Origin: Xiphydria camelus
Taxonomy: Eukaryota; Arthropoda; Insecta; Hymenoptera; Xiphydriidae
Direction of reading: 5' to 3'
Assembly (NCBI GenBank): GCA_963678675.1
Contig: OY783196.1
Span: 18,904,138 to 18,968,137, forward strand
Length of the DNA stretch: 64,000 nucleotides
The notes under the pieces are model-generated. The model saw nothing but the letters and a program-made list of their open reading frames with translations. It was not told the DNA's origin and made no database searches. The position numbers were made by a program, and so were the translations under genes. Positions 13,650-24,328 of this stretch are shown one piece after another; position 1 is the stretch's first letter; every line of letters starts with the position of its first letter.

Positions 13650-14108
13650 TCTGGAAAGGAAACGAATAAAAGTTTGTGGTATCCATTCTCACAATCAATA
13701 TGATAAGATTGAATTATTGCGGTATATGACATTTAGTATTATAAATTTGTTGATTTTTACTAAAAGTATCGTCACATTTGTTATACTTTGAGTAAATATC
13801 GACATAGTTATAGCATCGAACGTCATACCATATGAGGCCAAACTTACTCGCCAAGAAAGAAACTCGAATCACTATTGTCTCATTAAATATGAGTTTTTAG
13901 CTCATACTCGTATAATACTTTTTCGAAGGTTACATTTCAATCTACAATAAAGTCTGACATCAATATAGGTAAAAAATTCATAAATAATGAGATAATAGTG
14001 ATTCGAGTTTCTTTCCTGGTGAGTAAGTTTAGCCTCTCATGGTATGCCGCAATAATTCAATCTTACCACGTGGAGTGTGAGAATGAAAACCACAATCTTT
14101 TCTCCGTG
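13650..14108. mobile_element. TTTGTGGTA-family MITE carrying a nested element
   Basis: The left end is degenerate, with AAAGTTTGTGGTATCCATTC from about 13669. The right end is the inverse, closing TTTTCTCCGTG followed by TA. The inner words AAGATTGAATTATTGCGG and TGACATTTAGTAT match the 33434-33618 copy. The element is split by a second MITE at 13830-14040. The left boundary is uncertain by about 20 bp. Confidence 0.65.
13830..14040. mobile_element. MITE, ATATGAGGCTAAACTTACTC family, nested copy
   Basis: The ends are ATATGAGGCCAAACTTACTC and the inverse AGTAAGTTTAGCCTCTCAT. The AATCACTATTGTCTCATTA segment is repeated inverted on the right. Related copies are at 27869 and 28773. It sits inside the TTTGTGGTA element, so it inserted later. 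Confidence 0.75.
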
Positions 14109-14690
14109 TAATAATGGTAAGTCGTCATCATCTTCACTCTCGTTCGTCCTTCGACTGCATGCGGATGCAACCGAATCCACCGTCACGCAGAACCGTTCGA
14201 CCCGCGCCCCTGGTACCATAATCGCGAAATGTGAACCGCTGCGCATCCCAGAAAGTATATGGCGGCTATAGCAAGGTAGCATTGATACAGAGATATGTAA
14301 ATGACGGCCGAGTCTCTCTCGAGTATATAACCAGGAGACGCGAACGGGAGGTGCCCGACTACTAGCTGAACCCTGGCGCGCACACGAACGACCGTTGCGA
14401 CAAGGATGAGCCGGGATAAGCGCGCATCCGACCGTCGACGCTCGCCCACGCAACCTCGTTAACCTGCTAACCGTGACGTCAGCGTCATTAACATCTTACA
14501 CGCATTCGGGACAATCATTGATCTTGTATAGCAATAGCCGAGGACAACTCATAGCCGGCTTCTCTCCTCGCCCCTTGGACGCGGCTGATGGTAGGTATAA
14601 CGTTACAGCTGCTCGCGGTTATCGTTTCTTTCGGCGCTCCACAACCCGGATGACCGCGACGGTGACACGGAAACCCGAAGAAATGATAGA

Positions 14691-14851
14691 CTGAGAGAGA
14701 TAATTGCTAGTGTCCAAAAAATATTTCTTGAATCAAGAACATAACGATCTTACAAATTTCTAACAATAAGTATACAGGTTTTTGATCGAAGAATATGTAT
14801 TCTTGATTCAAGAATACCTTCGTTTGGACAAGAAATTCTTCCCGCGGGAAA
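14691..14851. mobile_element. Degraded repeat, CTGAGAGAGATAATTGCTAG family (copy 1)
   Basis: It is aligned by eye with 16687-16850. Both begin CTGAGAGA, then ATTGCTAGTGTC, TTTCTTGAA and GAAGAA, and both end AGAAATTCTTCC. The CTGAGAGA start suggests a decayed member of the CACTGAGAAAAA superfamily. A second copy supports repeat status. Confidence 0.5.
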
Positions 14852-14858
14852 GGAACAA

Positions 14859-15100
14859 TTGAGGGGGTCAGTGGAAAAGTGGTACAAGTCACAATTTGGA
14901 TTATTTGAGTTAACTGCAAAAATGCATAGTTGAAGTAAATATCTGTTTAGAAAAAAAAGTGGTATAAGTGGCAACCATACCATTATACACTTATACCATT
15001 TTTTTTCGAAACAGATATTTACATGAAGTATGCATTTTTGCAGTTAACTAAAATAATCCAAATTGTGACTTGTGTACCACTTTTCCACTAACCCCCTCAA
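14859..15100. mobile_element. Palindromic MITE, TTGAGGGGGTCAGTGG ends
   Basis: The ends TTGAGGGGG and CCCCCTCAA are perfect inverses. The arms continue through AAAAGTGGTACAAGTCACAA and an AAATATCTGTTT segment to a short centre. The whole element is almost one hairpin of about 120-bp arms. Confidence 0.75.
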
Positions 15101-15290
15101 TTACTCGAAACTATTAAGGTTGAAGCACCAGTGGCTGGACACGTCCCAATATTCGGACATATTTAAATATAACATAAATTATTGATTGTGGTGAAAAGAA
15201 TCAATTGCTGGGAAGGAATCTTCCATAAATTAAGAACGCCCATGACAAATTCCATCTAGTAAGAACACTCAATTAAATCTGCTACATATA

Positions 15291-15689
15291 CAGTATGTTC
15301 CGTGGATTACGCAAGTATTTGAATTTCCATGACATTTGACTTTGGTAGTGCTTGGAACGGTGCTGTAGTTAGAGTTGGCTTCAGAAGAGTGCGCTGCGTT
15401 CTTACGAGTCGTGTTTCGAGAGCGAAAAGTGTAAAACGTCTGATTTCCCGGGAACTGTCAATTCGGGAGATCGAAGCGTCTAACCTCGAAATTAACTGAA
15501 TTTGTAAATAATGGTAAATAATGTGTAGAAGTGATGAGAAATAATAATACAGGTTTCGCGGAAACACGGCTCGTAAGAACGCAGCGCACTCTTCTGAAGC
15601 CAACTCTAACTACAGCACCGTTCCGAGCACTACCAAAGTCAAATGTGGGGGAAATTCAAATACTCTTGCGTTATCCACGGGACATACTG
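15291..15689. mobile_element. TA-flanked element with ~130-bp arms, CAGTATGTTCCGTGGAT ends
   Basis: The left arm CAGTATGTTCCGTGGATTAC continues through GGTAGTGCTTGGAACGGTGC. It is mirrored by the right arm ending ATCCACGGGACATACTG. Both flanks are TA, as in Tc1/mariner elements. The arms contain frames that mirror each other, so those open frames are repeat-derived and not genes. Confidence 0.8.
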
Positions 15690-16589
15690 TATTTGTATGG
15701 GTGTCCGGATACTGGTCTCAATAATTCGACCACTTATTGCTTGGTCCTGGAATTACGTCATGTTTTTGATTGAAGAAAATATCCTTTTGGCACCAGCAAT
15801 TATTTCTCTCGGTATAAGGAATAGGTACCGGTTTACTCTGCATCCAATTCTGCGAGCGAGCCACGCACTTGGTCGTAAATCGATAACTTCGACGTACGTT
15901 AATATCAATCGAGAGATTTAATAAACACGTTCTCGGGGCTAAGGAATAACTCGGTGAACCGACGTTTTATTCAGTCGGGTATACAGACCTAGCCCGGGGG
16001 TAGCTACGAGTCTTACCCGATCCCTATCCCCTCTATTCGCACTCGCGTATGCTATCGAACCTATTGTGCCACGCGTACGGGTATATATCCACGTGTAAAC
16101 CGCTCATGCCGCCGAGCGAGAGGTTATCTCCGAGATTTTTCCCCGATTGCACGCGCGCAAAGGCAAACACGAGGCCGATTAGCCTCCAGCATCACGGGAC
16201 GAGCGTAATTTACTGCGACTTAATTGCATTTAATTTAAGCGGCACGTCCGTAAATCACAGAGTCGTATACGTTGCGCGGGTCAGGCACGCCCGCTGTCGA
16301 TAGCTACGATGTAATTATATCTATCAACGACCGATAGCGAGAGTGTGGAACGGGGAAAAAAGGCCGGGAACGTCGTGCAAACGATTCATCATCGACTAGG
16401 TATGTGCCTACACAGAAAAAAATGCTGATGTTTTGGATTTACAAAGACAAAGTTGCAAATATATTATATTCTTACAAGTTCAACTAAACTCTGTATATAA
16501 TTAATTACTCGATATACAAACTGTGTTCGACTCTGCTGTTAATTTCACACTTTCCTGGTAAATTTTACATATTTCTGCTGTAGATTTAA

Positions 16590-16670
16590 CCTTTAGAGGG
16601 CGGGGATTTTTTTTAAATAGTTTGTGTTCTCAGGGTGGTCCCTAAAGGGACCACCCCCATCCTCTAATGG
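16590..16670. mobile_element. 81-bp TTAA-flanked miniature element, piggyBac-like
   Basis: TTAA lies immediately outside both ends (16586-16589 and 16671-16674). The ends CCTTTAGAGG and CCTCTAATGG are imperfect inverses. A perfect hairpin, GTGGTCCCTA with TAGGGACCAC-type pairing, lies near 16635-16654. TTAA duplication is the hallmark of piggyBac. Confidence 0.6.
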
Positions 16671-16686
16671 TTAACATTGCCCTGCA

Positions 16687-16850
16687 CTGAGAGAAATTAT
16701 TGCTAGTGTCAACAAAAAATTTCTTGAACGAAGAACATATGATTTCGAACATTTTTGAGAATACATATCCCTGGTCGAAGAATATATATTTTTGATTTAG
16801 GGACACCTTCGTTGGGACGAGAAATTCTTCCTGCGCGAAAAAAAAAATAT
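16687..16850. mobile_element. Degraded repeat, CTGAGAGAAATTATTGCTAG family (copy 2)
   Basis: It matches the 14691-14851 copy through ATTGCTAGTGTC, TTTCTTGAA, GGTCGAAGAATAT and AGAAATTCTTCC. It is probably a decayed non-autonomous element. Confidence 0.5.
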
Positions 16851-17621
16851 AACTCGAACCCCCCTATCAAGTATTTCCTTTCACAAAGAAAACCATAGCT
16901 TGGTCCTGCAATATTTTTTTAGACCAGTCTGTCACACAGTAAGCGCAGTCTGTGTTACAATTTGCAGCAATTGGTGTATTGTTTGCATCCATTTTTTGTC
17001 CGTATAACTCAAAGCTAAACCAAAAAATCTCGACGTATAAACATTATCTCCATAAATTACCGAGATATAAGAGAATACAACGCGGCGCGCATGATGCCCA
17101 CGAAGAAATACCATTTTTCGCGTCGCCCTCGCCGCTATATACGAGCGAGTTTCATTTTCGCTCCTATACAGTAATCGAATTACTCCATCTTCCCGCCTCG
17201 CACTCCGCCTCGCCGTTGCGCTCACAATGAAGCAGAAGAAGAAGGTCGCGAGACAGGCGGTACCGGAGTCCGGGACTGCGCGCTTATTAAATTTGCATAT
17301 TGCAATTTATAGACGACTCTCTACCACCTACCCCCGATCACGATAGGTGTTGTCCTCGCGCGCGAAAAAGGAACGATCCTCTCCCTTCGTCCGTCGCGAG
17401 ATTCGCGGGGACCTCCGAGGTCCCGGCGACCCCTCTACCATTCGTTCCCGCGCGGTTGACGTTTCGCTGCAGGATCACCCCGAGAGTATCGCGCGCGCGA
17501 GCGAGACGATAATTTCGAGGTGCTCGCTCTCCATAATTCTCGTTTGCAAACCTGCGTCACGCCTTCGCCCTCGAGTGAACTTCTCTTAAAATATCTACAG
17601 GATCCCCAACCAATGAGCGTA

Positions 17622-17847
17622 CACTGAGAAAAAAGTTTAATTCATCTAAATAAACTTGTTTTTGGCTAGTTCTAAGAGCACATTTATTCGATTCGAATGA
17701 ATACCGATTCGATCCAAATAATTGTCAATTAAATCAATAATATTTATATACGTCTAATCGATATTCATTCTAATTGAATAAATATGCTCTCAGGACTAGG
17801 TATTCAAAAATACATTTCATTGACTCGAATCAATTTTTTTCTCATGG
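17622..17847. mobile_element. TA-flanked MITE, CACTGAGAAAAAA end
   Basis: The left terminus CACTGAGAAAAAAGTTTAATT and the right terminus closing AATTTTTTTCTCATGG are imperfect inverses. TA occurs on both sides. AATAAATATGCTCTCAGGACTAG on the right mirrors GTTCTAAGAGCACATTTATT on the left. Confidence 0.65.
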
Positions 17848-19383
17848 TACCTACTACACGCGGATGCTATCTGCACGCGAAGCGGACGTGTGGGTGCAGC
17901 GCGTACGCGATGCACTCGCACACGTCGGCTCGCCGGGTTCTAACTGCGCACTGCCTTGGGCTCCTGACTGGTAATTCGATATCGGTTCCAGATGGAATAA
18001 GGTTTGTTCTCGCGGGAGATTGACGGCGTGCCGGAAGTCGGCCGGCGATCTGAACAACCGGTTCGAGAATCTTTACGAAAGTTCATTTTACGCGTGATTG
18101 GCAATGTGGGAGTACCTCACAGCCACCGAGTATTCGACATTTGGATATTGTAAACATTTTTGAAATGTGAACCGCACATGCGGGAGATTTATGTAAAATG
18201 CGTGGCTGTATGTGTACGCAGTTCGAAAAAGACATTATTTCGACGCTCGCAGTAGCACGAGGACCGCAAAAATACGCGGTTCGTTAATCTAATTAACGAG
18301 ATGGCCAGAGCTATTCATTCCGCGGAGACGAGCTTCATCCCTTTTATCATATTCTCGGGTTACTTCGCGGGAAGACGCGGTCCCTGGTAGGTTTTGGCCG
18401 CGAGCAAAACGATAATGGTACTCGGAACCGCGAGAACGTCGCTTAATAATGTCAGAGGAATCGCTCGTTACCCGCTGCTAAGAATGCAATTAGACGACTG
18501 TCAATAACCCACCGAGAGGTACTAATTAATGCCGCGTATACCCATAGGCACGCCTGGAGAACAATCGCGAGTACTTTGTTTTCCAAAATCACGCACCGCT
18601 TCTCGAAGCCTCGCATTCCGTCGATGTACGAGGCGCTTCGAGAACACCTTCTCGATCCGTCGATCGAGACGAAGAGTAAACGCGAGGACTTTTACGATGC
18701 TATACAGGGTAATTCGTCAATCCGCTGGTTAACTCAACTCCGCAACGCCAACGATAACAAAGACGACGACGACGACTCCGATTTCGACGACAATATAATC
18801 AGGCTCTCTCTTATTTACTTTGGTAGGGTTCAATAAAAATGGCGACGTGGCTCTTCGACGGGTCGGAGCTCGGTTTATCCGTCCGGCTTATCAGCGGAAG
18901 TCACATCGTTATAACGAGAACCTCGTCGTCTCGCGTTTCGAACGCGGCTGCCTCTCCGCGCCGCGATCACGGAGCGCAGCAATAAACGCGCGCCCGTACG
19001 CGTTGCACGATAATAGAGTTATTATACCCTACGAAATTGCCGGCTACGGTTTATTGCTGACGAGGACGAAGGACAACCACTCGTCCGCGTACCCCGTCAA
19101 GTTGCGAGTACAGTTACCGCGTGAATTTCTCGACGAGTAGGGGGGTAGATAGGATAATCTCTGCAAAGTAGAATAATACTCGATGTCGAGACGCGCGATA
19201 AGGTTGGAAAAATATTTTATTTGCACGAGCAGCGCGCCCAAAAGCGGGAGACCTATTCCTCCAGGCCGTGTTTATCTCGAGCTCGATACCTGTTCGGCGG
19301 AGCAGGAAGTCGATCAGACGACAAGGAACGAGTTGAATCGTCGACCGATTAGGAGGCTCCTTGGATCGTTAGAGAATAAATAT
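17848..19383. other. Mostly non-coding, with one coding-like open frame
   Basis: Apart from the weak candidate at 18480-18836, nothing was recognised. CpG content is moderate and there are no repeats. Confidence 0.4.
18480..18836 (+). other. Open frame with coding-like composition, possible exon
   Basis: The frame stays open for about 120 codons and contains a segment with low arginine and balanced composition (PRIPSMYEALREHLLDPSIE) followed by KREDFYDAIQG, then a run of Asp residues (NKDDDDDSDFDD). A possible acceptor (cgcttctcgaag) and donor (CAGG|gtaatt) bracket the middle part. No family was recognised and no other exon was found nearby, so chance in stop-poor DNA is quite possible. Confidence 0.15.
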
Positions 19384-19511
19384 CAGCATTTTTTCGTGAA
19401 AACAGAAATACTGACGTATGTTGGAACAAGGACAGCATTTTAGTGAAAACAAAAATACTGACGTATGTTGGAACAAGGACAGCATTTTAGTGAAAACAAA
19501 AATACTGACGT
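19384..19511. repeat. Tandem repeat, 47-bp unit, about 2.7 copies
   Basis: The unit includes GACGTATGTTGGAACAAGGA and CAGCATTTTAGTGAAAACA. The second and third units are almost identical and the first is slightly diverged. It is a small minisatellite. Confidence 0.85.
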
Positions 19512-19672
19512 ACCTATATTGGAATAACGACATTAGCATGCGCGGGTATAGTAATTATTTATTCAAAATACAGCTATTCTTTAAACGTATATTCCATTAG
19601 ATTTACGTTGAAAGTTCGTGATTCGAAATAATTGCGATCCAAACGAATACCTCTAGGTCAAGTATCATCTTA

Positions 19673-19809
19673 GGCCCACTTGTTCAATGTAAGTTCAAGG
19701 CTGGTTCAGCTTGAACCGCCGTTCTTGGTATATTATGTGTGACACGAAATGTACCAAGAACGGCGGTTCAAGCTGAACCAGCCTTGAACTTACATTGAAC
19801 AAGTGGGCC
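19673..19809. mobile_element. Perfect 58-bp-arm palindrome with TTA target duplication
   Basis: Arms 19673-19730 and 19752-19809 are exact inverses starting GGCCCACTTGTTCAATG, with a 21-base loop. TTA flanks both ends. A GGGCC-type end with a TWA duplication fits a PIF/Harbinger MITE. Perfect arms suggest a recent insertion or arm homogenisation. Confidence 0.85.
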
Positions 19810-22455
19810 TTAGTCATTGTTTCCAAAATAATACGGACAATTACATACTATATCATGGCACAACTTTTTTCCGTTGAAAAGCGGCCAAAACATCTCATCG
19901 TATATCGTTACGTGGGAAGACTAAATGAGTTCTCACGATGATCTTAACTTCGAGTAGGTGCACGTATTTTCCACTAACCCAGCAGACGAACAACCGGGCG
20001 AGTTTTCTTCGCTCCGCGTCGAACCCCGCCCACGTTAACGAACCGTGTTCGAGATTCCCGCACGTTTTTTAATTACCCTGCTCATTAAATGAAAACTTTT
20101 CCACGTCAACAATTTGGGCGGCAATTAACACTTTCGTGGTAAGAAGCTCTTGAAGGACAATTATTTTTCTAAGCTCATGCGGCAAAATAAACGTCGACTT
20201 CAGAACAATTAATTATCGTAGTTTGTATAAAAGTCACGACGACCATGCAAGTCTGTGTCCGGGGTGGTTCTCCATTTCGGTCGATCGAGTAAACGATCGC
20301 GCGAACCGCGAGCGTTACCATACCGACGCGACTTTGTTAGCGACGGTGCTCGCGACGACGCTGGAAGACGGCTCGAGCTAAAAGGGTCGATGACGAGAGA
20401 GTTCGGAAATGCGCTTCCCACGCGTGGGTGAGTTAGTGCACAGCCATCCTTCCTCGCAGTCCGCGGAGGATGGCGAGGAAGGGACGGAAGGGTGCAGGAG
20501 AAGGGGTGAAAGAGGTGGAAGGAAGGCTCAGGTGTTCTGTTTCTCGGGTCTCATCCGCGACGTTTGGCGAACCCGTTGCCGGTGAACCGACAGCGGCGGC
20601 CGTCCTCATCTTCGCCCCACCGGTGCTCCTCCGTCTGCACGCCCACGCTGAGGGGACTCCTTAAGTCCCTGCGACGCGGCACGGTTCTGCACGCCTTCCA
20701 CTCACGCGAAAACCACGCGGAGGAAGGACTTTGTTTTCCCCGAGTCCCTCCGCGCATCGTCGCGGCTTTCGCCTCGTCCTCCGTTGATCTCCCTTTCGAA
20801 CGGAGAGCGAGTCGGAAGTTTTATCGACAACCGAACCGGAACTTTCTTTCGGTGAACTTTCATTTGGGTCTCCCACTTTCGCGCTGTGTGCTTGTACGCA
20901 TAACATGTAGCGCGAAAAATGCTGACACGCGTATTAAAAATAATCATTGCATCGATATATGTCATTCCGTTCGTCACATCAAATGCAACGTACGCACGCA
21001 GGATCCCCGCGCGAGAAGATCGCGAGCCGATGCCAATTTCTACCGCGTCCTACCGACTTTACGTCCGCACCAGCGGCGAACGCTCAGGTCCACGCGCACA
21101 CGTCGAGTGCTCGTATGCAGATGCCGCGTGGTTCGGATTTTTTTTTCCAAAGGACATCCTCGAGCACTCGGGGGAGTACGCGCAATTACGATGACAGTTG
21201 TACTACACCGGCCAGAAGAGGTTTGCTCTCCGTGCGAGTCTCTTTCTTTCCGACGAATGCATAACAAACACGCGTGTAAGTATACGCTTACATGCGCGCG
21301 CGTCACCCACCATCCTCCATCGTCTGTACGCGCTCTCGATGAGAAATCCTCGCGAAGCGGCCCCCGGGATCGATACATCGCCGATCCACCGCGCGCGTCG
21401 CCTAAAAATACGCCGTACGCGGATAAGGGCGCGCCGGATCGAAAGAAGAAGAAATCAGGACGCGCGCGCGGGGTAGGGCGCGAGTAGCGAGAGCGAGCCT
21501 CTAATTTTACGACTCTCGCGGTGTGTTTATATCGCCGCTGCACATGCACGCGTCCCGATGCACTCTCTCGCGCCCGGTGAATCACATGGCCTATTAGCCC
21601 ACGTGCTCGCACCGCCGGAAAAAGTCTTGTCCGGTCGTCGCAACGCTGCGATCCGACGCGAGCCCTTCGCGCCGTCAATTGGAGAGCCGCGAGGACATCA
21701 TGAAGATGTCAATCGTTGATGCGTCTACGGAACCACGGAGCCACGGTCGTTACGTCGGGGCTTAAATCAACGTCAACCGCGGGCCGGACTGCCGTCAGCT
21801 GACAGAAGTAACACCGTCCGCGGGGCCCGGCGGCCGACCGGGGGCGGACGTGGATCTATTGTCGGTCCTCGGAAATCGCGTGTTATGTTCCGCGCGCGTG
21901 TGTCGCGCCTCTCGGGTTCGAGGGAAGAAAGTAAGAGTGAAAGAGAGCCCCGCGCACGGCCGTTGCGAAAGAGGCCCCGTATCTCTTCGGGTTCTCCCTA
22001 TCGTTCCTTTCTTCGCGCGGCTTCCTGCCTTCCTTCCAAGGGGTAATCGACTTTGGAGTGCAACGATCCTTTGTCGAGCGGGGCGAAAAACAAAGCGGAG
22101 GGTCCACGGACCGTTCTCTTTCTCTTTCTCTCTTTCTTCCTCTCGCTTCCCTCTATTTCTCCGCTTGCCATTTGATTCCCAGCCGGAATATGGTATGAGT
22201 GCTCGCGCACAGGTACACGCGTCCCGCCGCGAACGTATAATCGCACGCCGGTGCCTGGTCGGAGGACTGGCCCATATCTCGGGCGCCCACTCATCGCTCC
22301 GGTTGCATTGTCGTCGCGAAGTTTTACGCCGGGCCGTTAACACTTCCACGACAAATGAAAGCTCCGTCTTCTTCCTGTTCGATGATACTCGCCCTACGCC
22401 TTCGGAGTTTTCGACGTGGGCTGAACCACGTACCGTGTACCTTGCCAGAGGTAAT
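19810..22455. other. CpG-rich non-coding block with long spurious open frames
   Basis: The longest open frame of the window (307 codons, 20564-21487) lies here, but it is dominated by arginine, histidine and serine and has equally long antisense partners. No family, splice pattern or repeat was recognised. Confidence 0.5.
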
Positions 22456-22740
22456 TAGTAATTTTTGACGATAGACGGGGGGAGAACTCGGACTGATTTG
22501 TAAGGTGAAAAATCAAAAATTGCAGATACCGAATAATCTTTGCCGTTGGAAATTATTAGTCAAACGACTTTCGCAAAAAAATGAAGACCGAGAAAGTAGT
22601 CGGTGATTTTTGATGATAGACGGGGAAAGACTCGGATTGATTTGTAGAGTAGAAAATCAAGAATTGCAAATACCGAATAATCATCGTCATTAAAAATGAT
22701 TAATCGAACGACTTGAAAAAAGGGAGACCAAGAAAGACTC
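22456..22740. repeat. Diverged tandem duplication, ~152-bp period
   Basis: TTTTTGACGATAGACGGGG near 22463 recurs as TTTTTGATGATAGACGGGG near 22615. It is followed by GACTCGGA-TGATTTGTA, AATTGCA-ATACCGAATAATC and CGAACGACTT-type words in the same order. The origin is unknown. Confidence 0.7.
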
Positions 22741-23019
22741 TCTTCCAGACGCGATCTTCGATCTTGAAGAATCGTGAGGCGAACGGGAGGAGCCCGCCAG
22801 AACCGATCTGCGACGAGGGGACCGTTACTTTACACGTGGGGGAGCCGAGCTCGCTACTCCGTTCATTCCGAGCTAATGAGCGAATGAATGGGAGCGCGGT
22901 TTCTACTCATGAATCATTGATAGAATGTATCAATCGATGCTCCAACTTGTCCCTTCGCGTGTTGCAAGATTCACGATGCTCGGCGGTGTTCTACGCTCTC
23001 CACGTTCTCCAAGACAATA

Positions 23020-23212
23020 CACTGAGAAAAAAAAAGATTAAAAATTATTCTGTTAGAAGGATAATCTGAGTACGAAAGGTAAAGCGGATCGAAAATTATT
23101 CTAAGGAAGGTTAAATTTTATACCCTGGAAGGATAATTTTTCATCTGTTTTACCTTTCGTACTCAGATTATCCTTCTAACAGAATAAATTTTAATCTTTT
23201 TTTTTCTCAGTG
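23020..23212. mobile_element. TA-flanked near-perfect palindromic MITE, CACTGAG ends
   Basis: It runs from CACTGAGAAAAAAAAAGATT to the exact inverse closing TTTTTCTCAGTG, with TA outside both. The arms share TTATTCTGTTAGAAGGATAA and CTGAGTACGAAAGGTAAA. It is the best-preserved member of this superfamily in the window. Confidence 0.85.
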
Positions 23213-24219
23213 TACGCCACGGAGCGAGAAGCGCGACCTCCGGGTGAAAGCACCAGCGTTCTTCTGTGTCAAAGTTGAGAACGTGGTCAAGATCACGTCC
23301 TACGGACGAAAACAAAATCCGAAGCGACAAAATTTAACGACATTTGTCCCCAAACTATAAAATACTTCACAAATAATGAACGACTTCATAGAAGTCTAAT
23401 TAACTTTGAATTTGAGAGCGAAATTCCGATGTGACATATATTCGAAAGATCGAATCGATTATTCACACCGAATCACGCGATTCCCGCGTTTGGAATTCGA
23501 CCGCCCGACGCTATTGCGGTTATCACGTTTATTTATTTTGACGAGTCATATCGTATACTCATAAACACACGTATAATATACCCGCGCGCGCAATTTTATC
23601 GGCTCAAAAATGCAACAGTCGAGCCCCTCCTCCCGCCGTTCGAGCCCCCGATCGCACGATCGCACGGATGGCACACACCTGCACGACGACCGATAAGCGA
23701 CGCGCGTGCATTTCTATGCTAGTGGAACGGTGTATCGTAACGTGGAGACCACACCACGCCTTCGCTCTCGCTCTCCGCATCACGCTTGCTAACGACTGTG
23801 ACGACTCGCTAACCTCGAGCGGCGGTTGTGCAATCCAACGACGACGCGTATGTACATACGCGAGGTCGGCTTGTGAATGAACGGGCCAGCCAGTGCTACA
23901 CGCGCGGAAGAATTCGCGTCGCGCATACGGAACGTCGCGAGCGAACGATGCGATAAGAACTTCGGAGTGATGATCGCTGGCCCTCTCGAGTGATACGTAC
24001 CTTTTCGCCTTCTCGAGAAACCACAGACCTTTCTCCCACCCGCCATTGCAGGCTTCAGAGAGAGCCCCTATTTACTTCATTTTAGGGGAAACAGGGGAAG
24101 TTTTGGCAAAAGAAGGGGCCGATTTTGATTAAAAAAGAGCTTCCAGAAATTAGAGACGTGTAGTGGTTTTAAAAAATGACAGTTTTGAAGATATATAATG
24201 AAACAGCAATATTTATTAA

Positions 24220-24328
24220 GGGCCGAATGTATAAACGCGGTGAACGGTGTGACACAAAATATACCAAAACGACGCTCGATCCACAGTTCAAGCCGAACTA
24301 CAGTTCACCGCGTGTACACAACCGGCCC
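24220..24328. mobile_element. 109-bp MITE, GGGCCG ends and TAA target duplication
   Basis: The ends GGGCCG and CGGCCC are flanked by TAA on each side. Arms include CGCGGTGAAC and GTTCACCGCG. It shares the central GTGTGACAC word with the 19673 palindrome, so the two may be related Harbinger-type MITEs. Confidence 0.7.

Noticed and set aside
15307..15773. Two proteins sharing an identical stretch on opposite strands
   Set aside because: They are mirror translations of the terminal inverted repeats of the 15291-15689 element.
16411..16580. Another TA + CACAGAAAAAAATGC element
   Set aside because: Only the left end resembles the superfamily; no matching right end could be found.
19384..19511. 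CRISPR-like regular repeat
   Set aside because: The 47-bp units are contiguous without spacers, in a eukaryotic context. It is a minisatellite.
20564..21487. 307-codon plus-strand open frame, the longest in the window
   Set aside because: Composition is dominated by Arg, Ser, His and Cys from CpG-rich DNA, long antisense frames overlap it, and it has no domain or splice pattern.
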